A stretch of DNA of 64,000 bases, from the NCBI RefSeq assembly GCF_900187015.1, contig NZ_LT906479.1, positions 3,534,001 to 3,598,000 of the forward strand, given 5' to 3'. The translations under genes were made by a program, and so were the position numbers. Positions within the stretch are counted from its first letter, which is position 1. Each line of letters opens with the position of its first letter. Source of the stretch: Serratia ficaria. GTDB lineage: Bacteria > Pseudomonadota > Gammaproteobacteria > Enterobacterales > Enterobacteriaceae. The notes beneath the pieces are model-generated. The model did no database searches. It worked only from the letters and a program-made list of their open reading frames with translations, and was not told the DNA's origin. Shown piece by piece: positions 46,497 through 56,927 of this stretch.

Positions 46497-49199
46497 ATGC
46501 AAAACAAACAACTGACCATCAGCTCAAACAATATTACCCGCAGCTTCCTGCTGTTTATCGTGCTGCTGCTGATCGGCATTGGCCTGTACGGCTACAACTA
46601 CACCAACGCCTGGCTGACGGAAAAGAAATACGCGCTGAACAACATCGCCACCGCGTTGCAGAAACGCATCGACACTTACCGTTATATGACCTACCAGGTC
46701 TATGACAAGTTCGGCAACGCGCCGTCGCTGAGCCTCGATCCCAGCCTGCAGGAAACCCGGCTGCGCCCGGATGTCTACTACGTCGAAAAGCCGCACAAGA
46801 AAACCGATGCGGTGATTTTCGGCAGCCACGACGACGGCACGCTGGCGATGATCGCCAATATCTCGGCCTATCTGGATACCTACTGGGGCGCCAAAACCGA
46901 GAATTACGCCATGTATTATCTCAACGGCCAGGATAACAGCCTCAGCCTGATCACCACCCAGCCGTTGAAAGAGCTGGCCTCGCGCTTCAGGGAAAGCTAT
47001 CTGACCACGTCGGCGGAGGATCGGCGCGCCGAAATGCTGCAGCAAGCCAACATGCTCGACGAACGCGAGAGCTTCTCCGCTTTACGCAAGCAACGTTTCC
47101 AGAACGCCTACTCGTTCTCGATCCGCACCACCTTTAACCAGCCGGGGCATCTGGCCACGGTGATCGCCTTCGATCTGCCGATCAACGACATCATCCCGAC
47201 CAATATGGCGCGCTCAAGCTTCCTGCTGCAGCCCGACGATGTCGACCTGGACGACAGCGTCATACCGGCGGAAACCGCCCTCGGCACCGGCGTGGCGATG
47301 GACGGCAGCTGGGTAGAGTTCAGCGCGGCGCTGCCCAATGCGCCGCTGAAGGTGGTTTATCGCGTTTCGGCCCTCAATCTGGCCATCGATCTGCTGCGCA
47401 ACAATATCTGGCTGATCGTCATCAACCTGCTGCTGCTGGGGCTGTCGATGATGAGCATCTATTTCATCCGCCGCCAATACATCCGCCCCAGCGAGAGCAT
47501 GGCGGTGGAGCTGGAAGCCGAACGCGCGCTGAATCAGGAGATCATCGCCAGCCTGCCCTCCGGCCTGCTGGTCTACAACTTCGCCAGCAATGCGGTGATC
47601 GCCAGCAATAAAATCGCCGAGCACCTGTTGCCGCACCTCAGCCTGCAAAAAATCGCCCATATGGCCGAGCAGCACCACGGCGTGATCCAGGCCACGGTGA
47701 ATAATGAAGTCTATGAAATCCGCATCTTCCGCAGCCAGCTGTCGCCGGAAACCTACCTGTTCCTGCTGAACGATCAGGACAAAGAGGTGATGGTCAATAA
47801 ACGGCTGCAGCAGGCGCGGCGCGAATACGATAAAAACGTCCAGGCGCGCAAGCTGATGCTGCATAACCTGGGCATCGAACTGAACCAGCCGGTGCGCCAG
47901 ATGCACGATCTGGCCGATCGCCTGCGCCACCAGCCGGATGAAGAGCAGCGCCAGGCGCTGCTGAATCAGCTGACGGCGGAGTCGTCCTCGGTGCTGGGGT
48001 TGATTGAAAACATCACCCTGCTCACCCGCCTGGAAACGCAGGACTGGCAGCCGTCGCGGCAGCCATTCAACCCGGCGGCGCTGATCGACGAGCTGCTGCT
48101 GGAGGCGTTGCCCGCCATCAATCAGAAAGGGCTGGCGCTGTTCAACCATTTCCACCTGGATGTCGCGCAAAATTACATTGGCGACGCCAATGCGCTGCGC
48201 AAAGTTATCTCGCTGCTGGTGCATTACGCCATCATCACTACCGCCTGCGGCAAGATTTCGCTGGTGGTCGACCATGAGCCCGAGCACCCGGACCGCCTGA
48301 TATTCCACATTAACGATACCGGCTCCGGCATCTCCAACGAGGAAATCAGCAACCTCAACTACCCGTTCCTCAGCCAAACACTGGTGGATCGCTTTAATCA
48401 GGGCTCCGGCATCACCTTCTTCCTGTGCAATCAGCTGTGCAAAAAGCTCAACGGCCAGTTGGATATTCGCAGCAAGGTGGATATCGGCACCCGCTATACC
48501 ATCCGCGTCGCCATGGAGATGGAAAAGAAAGAAGCGGAAGAGCAGGAAAAGCTGCTCGACGGCGTGACCGCCCTGCTGGACATTACCTCGGAAGAAGTGC
48601 GCGGCATCGTCACCCAACTGCTGCAGGCCTACGGCGCCAGCTGCATCGTGGCCGACGATCGCCAGATCAACCGCGATTACGACGTACTCTTGACCGATAA
48701 CCCGCGGCGGGCGGATGATTACACCCTGCTGCTGACCAGCGATGAAGCGGGCTGGCAACAGCTGGAAAAACGTTACATCCGGGTAAACTATAACCTGAGC
48801 GGCGCAATGATCGACGCCGTGCTGATGTTGATCGAGCAGCAAATGGCGGCGCTGGAGCAGGAGGAAAACCTGCTTTCGCTGACCGCCGATGACATCCAAC
48901 TCTATGAAAAACAATTGAAATCAAGCGATTACTATGGTCTGTTTGTCGATACAGTACCCGCTGATGTCAAAAAACTGTATACTGAGGCGGGCAGCAGTGA
49001 TTTCAACGCTCTGTCGCAAACCGCACACCGCCTGAAAGGCGTGTTTGCCATGTTAAATCTGCTTCCCGGCAAGCAACTGTGTGAGTCGTTAGAACAGCAC
49101 ATCGCGGACGGTGATGCGCTCGAGATCGAGAATAACATCAGTCAGATTGATTTTTTCGTCAGCAGACTGCTGGAGCAAGGTAACCAACAACATGAATAA
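46497..49199 (+). CDS. rcsD: Phosphotransferase RcsD of the Rcs phosphorelay
   Basis: RcsD relays phosphate from RcsC to RcsB in the envelope stress response that controls capsule, motility and cell division. The 900-residue inner-membrane protein has two helices (about 17-35 and 300-320) flanking a periplasmic domain. A degenerate histidine kinase-like domain without the phospho-acceptor histidine follows, and a C-terminal HPt domain has the active His844 in SQTAHRLKGVFAML. Its last eight bases overlap rcsB. Unlike E. coli, an MFS gene sits between it and micF. Confidence 0.96.
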   Translation: MQNKQLTISSNNITRSFLLFIVLLLIGIGLYGYNYTNAWLTEKKYALNNIATALQKRIDTYRYMTYQVYDKFGNAPSLSLDPSLQETRLRPDVYYVEKPHKKTDAVIFGSHDDGTLAMIANISAYLDTYWGAKTENYAMYYLNGQDNSLSLITTQPLKELASRFRESYLTTSAEDRRAEMLQQANMLDERESFSALRKQRFQNAYSFSIRTTFNQPGHLATVIAFDLPINDIIPTNMARSSFLLQPDDVDLDDSVIPAETALGTGVAMDGSWVEFSAALPNAPLKVVYRVSALNLAIDLLRNNIWLIVINLLLLGLSMMSIYFIRRQYIRPSESMAVELEAERALNQEIIASLPSGLLVYNFASNAVIASNKIAEHLLPHLSLQKIAHMAEQHHGVIQATVNNEVYEIRIFRSQLSPETYLFLLNDQDKEVMVNKRLQQARREYDKNVQARKLMLHNLGIELNQPVRQMHDLADRLRHQPDEEQRQALLNQLTAESSSVLGLIENITLLTRLETQDWQPSRQPFNPAALIDELLLEALPAINQKGLALFNHFHLDVAQNYIGDANALRKVISLLVHYAIITTACGKISLVVDHEPEHPDRLIFHINDTGSGISNEEISNLNYPFLSQTLVDRFNQGSGITFFLCNQLCKKLNGQLDIRSKVDIGTRYTIRVAMEMEKKEAEEQEKLLDGVTALLDITSEEVRGIVTQLLQAYGASCIVADDRQINRDYDVLLTDNPRRADDYTLLLTSDEAGWQQLEKRYIRVNYNLSGAMIDAVLMLIEQQMAALEQEENLLSLTADDIQLYEKQLKSSDYYGLFVDTVPADVKKLYTEAGSSDFNALSQTAHRLKGVFAMLNLLPGKQLCESLEQHIADGDALEIENNISQIDFFVSRLLEQGNQQHE

Positions 49200-49842
49200 C
49201 CTGAACGTAATTATTGCTGATGACCATCCTATCGTACTGTTTGGCATCCGGAAGTCACTTGAGCAAATTGAATGGGTGAATGTCGTTGGGGAGTTTGAAG
49301 ACTCAACCGCACTGATCAACAATCTGTCCAAGCTGGACGCCAACGTACTGATCACCGACCTTTCGATGCCGGGTGATAAATATGGCGACGGCATTACGCT
49401 GATTAAATACATCAAACGCCACTATCCGCAGTTGTCGATCATCGTGCTGACCATGAACAACAACCCGGCGATCCTGAGCGCCGTGCTGGATCTGGACATC
49501 GAAGGCATCGTGCTGAAACAGGGCGCGCCAACCGATTTGCCCAAGGCGCTGGCCGCCCTGCAGAAAGGCAAAAAGTTCACGCCGGAAAGCGTCTCCAAAC
49601 TGCTGGAGCGGATCAGCGCCAGCGGTTACGGCGACAAGCGCCTCTCGCCAAAAGAGAGTGAAGTGCTGCGCCTGTTCGCCGAAGGTTTCCTGGTCACCGA
49701 AATCGCCAAGAAGCTCAACCGCAGCATCAAGACCATCAGCAGCCAGAAGAAATCGGCGATGATGAAGCTGGGCGTCGAAAACGACATCGCGCTGCTCAAT
49801 TACCTGTCCTCCGTCAGCATGACGCCGCTGGACAAAGACTGA
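49192..49842 (+). CDS. rcsB: Response regulator RcsB
   Basis: RcsB is the DNA-binding regulator of the Rcs system and partners with RcsA and others. It has 216 residues, as in E. coli. The receiver domain (1-125) has the acidic pocket (IIADDHP) and the phosphorylated Asp56 in LITDLSMPG. The LuxR-type helix-turn-helix (about 150-205) shows LSPKESEVLRLFAEG and NRSIKTISSQKKSAM. The ATG at 49192 lies inside the end of rcsD, giving translational coupling; the longer frame upstream is within rcsD. Confidence 0.97.
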   Translation: MNNLNVIIADDHPIVLFGIRKSLEQIEWVNVVGEFEDSTALINNLSKLDANVLITDLSMPGDKYGDGITLIKYIKRHYPQLSIIVLTMNNNPAILSAVLDLDIEGIVLKQGAPTDLPKALAALQKGKKFTPESVSKLLERISASGYGDKRLSPKESEVLRLFAEGFLVTEIAKKLNRSIKTISSQKKSAMMKLGVENDIALLNYLSSVSMTPLDKD

Positions 49843-49861
49843 TCGCCCAGGCGCTCAGCCT

Positions 49862-49897
49862 AAAAAAGGCACGGCATCCGCCGTGCCTTTTGCTTTT
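49862..49897. terminator. Bidirectional terminator between rcsB and rcsC
   Basis: AAAAAAGGCACGGC-ATCC-GCCGTGCCTTTTGCTTTT forms a nine-base stem with A and T runs on both sides. It lies between the convergent ends of rcsB and rcsC and overlaps the last base of rcsC. Confidence 0.9.
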
Positions 49898-52758
49898 CAG
49901 GCATCGGTACGGTCGCGCCGCACCTGCTGGCTGTAATACGCCAGCGTCTGCTCCAGCGTTTCCAGCGTTACCGGCTTCGACAGACAGTTATCCATCCCCG
50001 CTTCGATACAACGCTGCTTCTCTTCCGCCAGCGCATTCGCCGTCACGCCGATCACCGGCGCAGTGAAGTTCATCTGCCGCAGGCGCTGGGTCAGGCGGTA
50101 ACCGTCCATGTTCGGCATATTGACGTCGGTCAGCACGATGTCGACATCCTGGTGCTCCAGCACGCCGAGCGCATCCACGCCGTCGTTGGCGGTCACGACC
50201 TGATAACCCAGCGAGCTGAGCTGATCGGACAACAGCCGACGGTTGATCGGGTGATCGTCGACCACCAGCAAATGGATATCGCCATTGTCCACCGCGCTGG
50301 CCTTGGTCGGTACCGGCAGCTGCATCAGGGCCTGGCCGCCTTCACCGCCGACGCCGAACAGCCGGTTGAGCAACGCCAGCGTGTCGCGCGGTGTGGAGGT
50401 ACTGTGCATCCAATAGCCCGGCCGGGTTTCCAACGACGGGCCAATGTGCTCGGTCGAGAACTGGATCTGCGCCAGCAGCGGCGTATTGACCATGATCGGA
50501 TGGTCGCTGAGCATCACCTCGCCGGCGGCGGTATCCTGCCCTTCATGGCGCAGCACCCTGGCGCCGTAGCCGCCGAGGATCTCCATCAGGTAGCTCTCCA
50601 ACCGCTGATTGCGGATATCCAGCCACAGCGTTTTGCCCTGCCAGGTGTCGCTGGCCTGCGGGATCGGGAACTGGGCGTTGAACAACGGAATGCGGATGCT
50701 GAACAGGCTGCCCAGGCCGGGTTCGGATTCGACGGCGATATCGCCGTCCATCAGGTTGATCAGCTTTTCGCAGATCGCCAACCCCAAACCGGTGCCCTGA
50801 AAATGGCGCTGAACGCCGGTGCCGACCTGGAAGAACGGATCGAACAGGCGGGTGATCTCCTTTTCCGGAATGCCGACGCCGGTATCGCGCACGCTGAATT
50901 CCAGATAGCTGCCGCGGGTGCACACCTGCAGGACGATGCAGCCGGTATCGGTAAATTTGATGGCGTTATTCAGCAAGTTGGACAGCACCTGCTGCAGCCG
51001 CACCGGGTCGCCATAGATGCGCTCCGGCACGTTTTGTTCGATAAAGCAGTACAGCCCCAGCCGCTTTTTCACCACCAGCGGCAAATAGTTGCCGGCGATA
51101 TGGGTGATCACCTCCAGGCAGGAAAACTCGCGCGGTTCAATTTTCAGCTGCTCGGATTCGATTTTTGAGAAATCGAGAATATCGCTGATGATCTTCAGCA
51201 GCAGGCCGGAAGAGTTGTTCATCGCATTGACCAGGCGGTCGACGCCCTGCGGCAACGCCTTGGTTTGCAACAGGTCGAGGTTGCCGATAATGCCGTACAG
51301 CGGCGTGCGCAGCTCGTGGCTGACGGTGGCCAGGAACATCGACTTGGACTGGCTGGCCTGCTCCGCCGCCGCCGCCATCTCCTGCAACGACTCTTCCATT
51401 TTCACGCGGGCGCTCACGTCCACCAGCACGCAGATCGCCACGTCTTCGTTGCGGTAGCGCGAGTGCACGAAGCTGATTTGCAAATTATTGTTATTGCTGG
51501 TCATGACGTCGACAAAGTTCGCCTGCTGCTCGCAAATGATGCGCGTTATGCGATCCCGGTCTTCGTGCGTCAGCAGGTTGATGTAATTGTGCGCCAGCTC
51601 GTTGCTCAGAATGTTGGTGCCGTCGCTGATGCGCAGGATGCAGATGCCCACCGGTGCGGAAGCGACAATCTTGTGGTTGAACTGCTCATGCTCCTCCAGC
51701 CGGAAAGCGTTTTCCTCCGCCGGCAGGAACATTTTGCGTTCAAACAGCCAGGCCAGCGTGAACAGCACCACGGCCGACAGCAGGTTCAGCAGCAGCGCAT
51801 TCAGGATCAACACCTTGAAACGCTCCACCACGCTCTTCACCGGCAGCGCATAGACGATGCTGAGCGTCGACGGCGGCAGCGCCTTCTTCATGATCAGATC
51901 GCGGTAGTTGTCGACATAGCCGAAATACGCATGCTCGTCGGGGTAGCTGTTGAGCGACGCGGCGTACCTTTCGCCATCCGCCAGACGCAGCACCGGCTCG
52001 TTGTTCTCATCCAGCAGAGTGACGCCGATCGGCAGATTGCCCGCGGTGACGAAATCCTCCAGCCTTATGGTCTGCTCAATGCCCAGCAGCGCCTCCAGCT
52101 TGTTGCCGATATAGATTGGCGTCAGCACATACAGGTAGCCGACGTCCGGCCGCTGTTGGCTCGGGCTGATCCAGTACAGGTTGTTGTCCTTGTCCTGGTT
52201 CTTGGCGTTGCGGTACTTCAGGATGCGTTCGTGCAGGGATTTCAGCACGTTCTCGCGGTTGGTCACCGCGTTGCCGCCGCCGAATTCCGCCATGCACAGG
52301 CTGTCGCCGCCGATAAAGAACACCCGGTTGAGGTCGTAAGCGGCGACGAAGTTCTCTTTCCAATACTGGATCAGCCCGCTCAGCGAATCCAAAGAGGTGC
52401 GGTAGGCGGTATTCAGCGTACAGTTGGATTCCGGATACAGCGGGTAAAACTGCGGCGGGCTGCCTTTACCGGGAAAAACGCCGCTGAACATATCGATGCT
52501 GCTGACCGAGCCATTGAGGCGATTTTCCGCCATGTACTTGATGTCGCGAATAATATCGGCAGAGTGGCGGATATAACCCTGCGCCTGATCGAAATCCAGA
52601 TTGTACTCTTGCCGGATGTCCGATTCTTTTTGATGCAGGATGTTCAGAATATAAAAGGTGGTGAGCAGCGCCCCCAACGACCACAGCATAATCGCCAGCA
52701 CCCGGAACAAATAGCGGGATATTTTCAGCGTAGTTCGGAAAGAGGCTAAATATTTCAA
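49897..52758 (-). CDS. rcsC: Hybrid sensor histidine kinase RcsC
   Basis: RcsC is the sensor kinase of the Rcs relay. The 953 residues hold two transmembrane helices (about 20-40 and 315-335), a periplasmic domain, and a PAS-like region. The HisKA domain has the phospho-acceptor His in TVSHELRTPLYG (near residue 480), and the HATPase domain shows NLLNNAIKF, DTGVGIPE and GTGLGLAI. An ABL linker and a C-terminal receiver with the Asp in VLTDVNMPNMDGY (near 876) complete it. Length matches E. coli (949). It is convergent with rcsB, as in E. coli. Confidence 0.97.
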   Translation of the reverse strand: MKYLASFRTTLKISRYLFRVLAIMLWSLGALLTTFYILNILHQKESDIRQEYNLDFDQAQGYIRHSADIIRDIKYMAENRLNGSVSSIDMFSGVFPGKGSPPQFYPLYPESNCTLNTAYRTSLDSLSGLIQYWKENFVAAYDLNRVFFIGGDSLCMAEFGGGNAVTNRENVLKSLHERILKYRNAKNQDKDNNLYWISPSQQRPDVGYLYVLTPIYIGNKLEALLGIEQTIRLEDFVTAGNLPIGVTLLDENNEPVLRLADGERYAASLNSYPDEHAYFGYVDNYRDLIMKKALPPSTLSIVYALPVKSVVERFKVLILNALLLNLLSAVVLFTLAWLFERKMFLPAEENAFRLEEHEQFNHKIVASAPVGICILRISDGTNILSNELAHNYINLLTHEDRDRITRIICEQQANFVDVMTSNNNNLQISFVHSRYRNEDVAICVLVDVSARVKMEESLQEMAAAAEQASQSKSMFLATVSHELRTPLYGIIGNLDLLQTKALPQGVDRLVNAMNNSSGLLLKIISDILDFSKIESEQLKIEPREFSCLEVITHIAGNYLPLVVKKRLGLYCFIEQNVPERIYGDPVRLQQVLSNLLNNAIKFTDTGCIVLQVCTRGSYLEFSVRDTGVGIPEKEITRLFDPFFQVGTGVQRHFQGTGLGLAICEKLINLMDGDIAVESEPGLGSLFSIRIPLFNAQFPIPQASDTWQGKTLWLDIRNQRLESYLMEILGGYGARVLRHEGQDTAAGEVMLSDHPIMVNTPLLAQIQFSTEHIGPSLETRPGYWMHSTSTPRDTLALLNRLFGVGGEGGQALMQLPVPTKASAVDNGDIHLLVVDDHPINRRLLSDQLSSLGYQVVTANDGVDALGVLEHQDVDIVLTDVNMPNMDGYRLTQRLRQMNFTAPVIGVTANALAEEKQRCIEAGMDNCLSKPVTLETLEQTLAYYSQQVRRDRTDA

Positions 52759-52848
52759 TCGGATACCATACGAAAGTAAGTGGCGGCGCGCGCGTTCACA
52801 ACGGAACCGCAGCCTGCGGTTTGGCCCGCCAATTAAACCATATAACTG

Positions 52849-52882
52849 AAAAAGGGCCTAGCATCGCTGCCAGGCCCTTTTG
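52849..52882 (-). terminator. Terminator of gyrA
   Basis: On the minus strand AAAAGGGCCTGGCAGCGATG folds back on CTAGGCCCTTTTTC, a stem ending in a T run. It lies about 25 bases after the gyrA stop. The A-rich opposite flank lets it also act from the rcsC side. Confidence 0.88.
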
Positions 52883-52902
52883 TCTCAATGATGTTTCAGC
52901 CT

Positions 52903-55551
52903 TTAGGCGTTGTCATCATCTGCATCATCTGCGATATCCGCATCGTCGCCGTCGTCCAGCGGCGTCGCGTCTTCTTCCGCCGCTTCCGCGCCCGGCTCAA
53001 GACTGTCCAGCTCTTCGTCTTCCACCGGCTCGGCTACGCGCTGCAGGCCGACCACGTTCTCGTCTTCCGCAGTGCGGATCAGCGTCACGCCCTGGGTATT
53101 ACGGCCCACCACGCTGACTTCCGACACCCGGGTGCGCACCAGCGTACCGGCATCGGTGATCATCATGATCTGATCGGTGGTTTCCACCTGCACGGCGCCA
53201 ACCACCTGACCGTTGCGCTCGCTCACCTTGATGGAGATAACCCCCTGGGTGGCGCGCGATTTGGTCGGGTACTCGGTGACCGCGGTGCGTTTACCGAAGC
53301 CGTTCTGGGTCACGGTCAGGATATCGCCTTCACCGCGCGGCACGATCAGCGAGATCACGCTGTCGCCTTCGCCCAGGTTGATGCCGCGCACGCCGGTGGC
53401 GGTACGGCCCATCGAACGCACCTGCGTTTCCGGGAAGCGCACCACTTTACCGTTGGCGGAGAACAGCATCACTTCGTTGCTGCCGTCGGTCAGATCGACG
53501 CCAATCAGCTCGTCGCCCTCGTTGAGGTTAACGGCGATGATGCCGGCGCTGCGCGGACGGCTGAACTCGGTCAGCGCGGTTTTCTTCACGGTGCCGCTGG
53601 CGGTCGCCATAAACACGTGGCGCCCTTCCTCATACTCGCGCACCGGCAGAATGGCGGTAATGCGCTCGTTGGCTTCCAGCGGCAGCAGGTTGACGATAGG
53701 GCGACCGCGCGCGCCGCGACTGGCTTCAGGCAATTGATACACCTTCATCCAGTACAGGCGGCCACGGCTGGAGAAGCACAGGATCGTATCGTGGGTGTTG
53801 GCCACCAGCAGGCGATCGATAAAGTCTTCTTCCTTGATGCGGGCGGCTGACTTGCCTTTGCCGCCGCGGCGCTGGGCTTCGTAGTCGGACAGCGGCTGAT
53901 ATTTCACATAGCCCTGGTGCGACAGCGTAACCACCACGTCTTCCTGATTGATCAGGTCTTCGATATTGATGTCTGAGGTATTGGCGGTGATTTCGGTGCG
54001 GCGGCCGTCGTTGTATTGCTCTTTGATGGCCACCAGCTCTTCGCGGATCACTTCCATCAGGCGGTCCGGGCTTTCCAGAATAAAGATCAGCTCAGCGATA
54101 AAGTTCAGCAGCTCTTTATATTCGTCCAGCAGCTTTTCGTGCTCCAGGCCGGTCAGTTTCTGCAGACGCAAATCCAGGATCGCCTGCGCCTGTTGCTCGG
54201 TCAGGAAATACTTGCCGTCGCGGATGCCGAACTCCGGCTCCAGCCACTCTGGGCGGGCGGCGTCGTCGCCGGCGCGTTCCAGCATGGCGCTGACGTTGCC
54301 GAGATCCCACGGCTGGGCTACCAACGCCACCTTGGCTTCCGCCGGGGTCGGCGCGCGACGGATCAGTTCGATGATCGGGTCGATGTTGGCCAGCGCGATG
54401 GCCAGCGCTTCCAGGATATGGGCGCGATCGCGGGCTTTACGCAGCTCGAAGATGGTACGGCGGGTCACCACTTCACGGCGGTGACGCACGAAGGCCTGCA
54501 GAATGTCTTTCAGGTTCAGCAGCTTCGGCTGGCCCTGATGCAGCGCCACCATGTTGATGCCGAAGGTCACCTGCAGCTGGGTCAGCGAGTACAGGTTGTT
54601 CAGCACCACCTCGCCCACCGCGTCGCGTTTGACTTCGATGACGATGCGCATGCCGTCTTTGTCGGATTCATCGCGCAGCGCGCTGATGCCTTCGACGCGT
54701 TTTTCTTTCACCAGCTCGGCGATCTTCTCGATCAGACGCGCCTTGTTCACCTGATACGGGATCTCGTGAACGATGATGGTTTCGCGACCGGTTTTGGCGT
54801 CGGCTTCCACTTCCGCGCGCGCGCGCAGGTAGACTTTACCGCGCCCGGTGCGGTAGGCCTCTTCGATGCCGCGGCGGCCGTTGATGATCGCCGCCGTCGG
54901 GAAGTCCGGCCCCGGAATGTGTTCCATCAGGCCTTCGATGCTGATGTTTTCATCATCGATGTAGGCCAGGCAGCCGTTGATGACCTCTGACAGGTTATGC
55001 GGCGGAATGTTGGTGGCCATGCCCACGGCGATGCCCGACGAGCCGTTGACCAGCAGGTTCGGGATCTTGGTCGGCATAACGGCCGGGATCTGCTCGGTGC
55101 CATCGTAGTTAGGCACGAAGTCGACGGTTTCTTTTTCCAGATCCGCCAGCAGTTCGTGAGCAATCTTGGACATGCGCACTTCGGTATAACGCATCGCCGC
55201 GGCGGAGTCGCCGTCGACGGAACCGAAGTTACCCTGACCGTCCACCAGCATGTAACGCAGTGAAAACGGCTGAGCCATACGCACGATGGTGTCGTAAACC
55301 GCGCTGTCACCGTGCGGGTGGTATTTACCGATCACGTCCCCGACGACACGGGCCGATTTCTTGTATGGTTTATTCCAGTCGTTACCCAATACACTCATCG
55401 CGTACAGAACGCGGCGGTGAACCGGCTTCAGTCCATCACGAACATCTGGCAGCGCACGTCCGACAATAACGGACATCGCGTAGTCCAGATACGAGTTTTT
55501 CAACTCGTCTTCGATGTTTACCGGTGTGATTTCTCTGGCAAGGTCGCTCAT
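52903..55551 (-). CDS. gyrA: DNA gyrase subunit A
   Basis: GyrA breaks and rejoins DNA in the A2B2 gyrase that adds negative supercoils. It has 882 residues. The winged-helix core has the active tyrosine in [11 protein letters not shown] (Tyr122), and the quinolone region reads [13 protein letters not shown] with Ser83 and Asp87 present, that is, the susceptible residues. The C-terminal pinwheel includes the GyrA box ([10 protein letters not shown] near residue 560). It ends in an acidic tail. It diverges from ubiG, as in E. coli. Confidence 0.98.
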   Translation of the reverse strand: MSDLAREITPVNIEDELKNSYLDYAMSVIVGRALPDVRDGLKPVHRRVLYAMSVLGNDWNKPYKKSARVVGDVIGKYHPHGDSAVYDTIVRMAQPFSLRYMLVDGQGNFGSVDGDSAAAMRYTEVRMSKIAHELLADLEKETVDFVPNYDGTEQIPAVMPTKIPNLLVNGSSGIAVGMATNIPPHNLSEVINGCLAYIDDENISIEGLMEHIPGPDFPTAAIINGRRGIEEAYRTGRGKVYLRARAEVEADAKTGRETIIVHEIPYQVNKARLIEKIAELVKEKRVEGISALRDESDKDGMRIVIEVKRDAVGEVVLNNLYSLTQLQVTFGINMVALHQGQPKLLNLKDILQAFVRHRREVVTRRTIFELRKARDRAHILEALAIALANIDPIIELIRRAPTPAEAKVALVAQPWDLGNVSAMLERAGDDAARPEWLEPEFGIRDGKYFLTEQQAQAILDLRLQKLTGLEHEKLLDEYKELLNFIAELIFILESPDRLMEVIREELVAIKEQYNDGRRTEITANTSDINIEDLINQEDVVVTLSHQGYVKYQPLSDYEAQRRGGKGKSAARIKEEDFIDRLLVANTHDTILCFSSRGRLYWMKVYQLPEASRGARGRPIVNLLPLEANERITAILPVREYEEGRHVFMATASGTVKKTALTEFSRPRSAGIIAVNLNEGDELIGVDLTDGSNEVMLFSANGKVVRFPETQVRSMGRTATGVRGINLGEGDSVISLIVPRGEGDILTVTQNGFGKRTAVTEYPTKSRATQGVISIKVSERNGQVVGAVQVETTDQIMMITDAGTLVRTRVSEVSVVGRNTQGVTLIRTAEDENVVGLQRVAEPVEDEELDSLEPGAEAAEEDATPLDDGDDADIADDADDDNA

Positions 55552-55763
55552 GGAGCTGCTATCCCTCTACTAATGATTCATCTGCCCGCTGCCATAGTGG
55601 CAAAGGTGTAAAACTATATCACAAAGCACGCTTTACGGGAAAATAACCGCCGCTGTTTCGCGGAAATTATGCAGATAAGTGCGGTAAAAACGCATCGGCG
55701 CAGACGGGGCTGCGCCGGAACATGTATAATCCGCGCAACGAGAACAAGGAGCCAGACAAGCCC

Positions 55764-56489
55764 ATGAATGCAGAATCATCCAGCCGCGCGCAAAACGTTG
55801 ACCAACAGGAAATCGCCAAGTTCGAGGCCGTCGCCTCCCGCTGGTGGGATCTGGAAGGCGAATTCAAGCCGCTGCACCGCATCAACCCGCTGCGCCTGAA
55901 CTACATCATGCAGCGCGCCGACGGCATTTTTGACAAGCAGGTGCTCGACGTCGGCTGCGGCGGCGGCATTCTGGCTGAAAGCATGGCGCGCGAAGGCGCG
56001 CAGGTGACCGGCCTGGACATGGGCGGCGAGCCGCTGCAGGTCGCCAGGCTGCACGCGCTGGAGAGCGGCGTGAACGTCACCTACGTGCAGGAAACCGTCG
56101 AGAGCCACGCCCAGGCGAACCCGCAGCGCTACGACGTGGTCACCTGCATGGAAATGCTGGAGCACGTTCCCGATCCCGCCTCGGTGGTGCGCGCCTGCGC
56201 CCATCTGGTGAAGCCGGGCGGCCACGTGTTCTTCTCCACCATCAACCGCAACACCAAAGCCTGGCTGATGGCGGTGATCGGCGCGGAATACGTTCTGAAG
56301 ATGGTGCCGCAGGGCACCCATGACCACAAGAAGTTCATCCGCCCTTCCGAACTGATCGGCTGGGTCGACGGCACGCCGCTGCGCGAAAAGCACATGATCG
56401 GCCTGCATTACAACCCGATCACCGATCGTTTCAAGCTTGGCCGCAACGTTGATGTGAACTATATGGTTCATACGCAACACGAAGGTTAA
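55764..56489 (+). CDS. ubiG: Ubiquinone biosynthesis O-methyltransferase UbiG
   Basis: UbiG carries out both O-methylations in ubiquinone synthesis, using S-adenosylmethionine. The 241 residues have the SAM motif [19 protein letters not shown] near 60-80, then [13 protein letters not shown] and the family ending [10 protein letters not shown]. The ATG at 55764 follows AAGGAG and aligns with the E. coli start MNAE; the ATG 14 codons upstream is not supported. It diverges from gyrA over 212 bases. Confidence 0.96.
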   Translation: MNAESSSRAQNVDQQEIAKFEAVASRWWDLEGEFKPLHRINPLRLNYIMQRADGIFDKQVLDVGCGGGILAESMAREGAQVTGLDMGGEPLQVARLHALESGVNVTYVQETVESHAQANPQRYDVVTCMEMLEHVPDPASVVRACAHLVKPGGHVFFSTINRNTKAWLMAVIGAEYVLKMVPQGTHDHKKFIRPSELIGWVDGTPLREKHMIGLHYNPITDRFKLGRNVDVNYMVHTQHEG

Positions 56490-56767
56490 TCGCCTTGAGC
56501 CGCGCCGGCCCTGGCGCTCCGGGGCCAGGTGCCGTATCGGCGTTAGGAAAAATACCCAGTTTCCCGATTTTCGATCAAAATGCGCGATGTAAACAGTTTT
56601 TTAGAATATTAAATCAGATCAATATGCCGTTTTTTTCTAACGTTTAATAAAGCGGCAAACGATCACGTTTTTCAAATCCTCAGTAAAATCTTATCCCGGA
56701 TATTGACAAGCTTGCCGCGCCAGTCACAGCGCGCACTCAGAACAGGAAGTCACATTTCACCCCCAAG

Positions 56768-56776
56768 TTATCCACA
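56768..56776 (+). promoter_or_regulatory. DnaA box upstream of nrdA
   Basis: TTATCCACA is the perfect high-affinity DnaA consensus. DnaA is known to control E. coli nrdAB, linking dNTP supply to replication initiation. It lies 152 bases before the nrdA start. Confidence 0.8.
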
Positions 56777-56846
56777 AATTAGGCCGGTTTTGTTCACTTG
56801 CAAACGCCCTGTTTTCTCACTATCTTGTTACCTCACCGACATACAA

Positions 56847-56862
56847 CCCCTATATATAGTGT
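56847..56862. promoter_or_regulatory. NrdR box upstream of nrdA
   Basis: CCCCTATATATAGTGT fits the NrdR consensus ACACTATATATAGTGT closely in its right half and centre. It overlaps the likely -10 region of the nrdA promoter. A weaker box about one to three turns upstream would complete the pair that NrdR needs, but its match is poor. Confidence 0.65.
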
Positions 56863-56927
56863 TTACATACTGAGCAGAGCTACTACACTTCTGCTTAGGG
56901 GCACCATACGGACAGGTAAAACACCAC

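Larger units (their letters stand above)
56490..56927 (+). promoter_or_regulatory. nrdAB control region
   Basis: This 438-base gap is AT-rich and carries the nrdA regulatory sequences. A perfect DnaA box TTATCCACA lies at 56768-56776. An NrdR-like box, CCCCTATATATAGTGT, lies at 56847-56862, and a weaker candidate, TCACTATCTTGTTACC, begins at 56817. The E. coli nrdA promoter also has DnaA, Fis and NrdR sites. A G+C hairpin at 56510-56529 may end the ubiG transcript. Confidence 0.65.
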
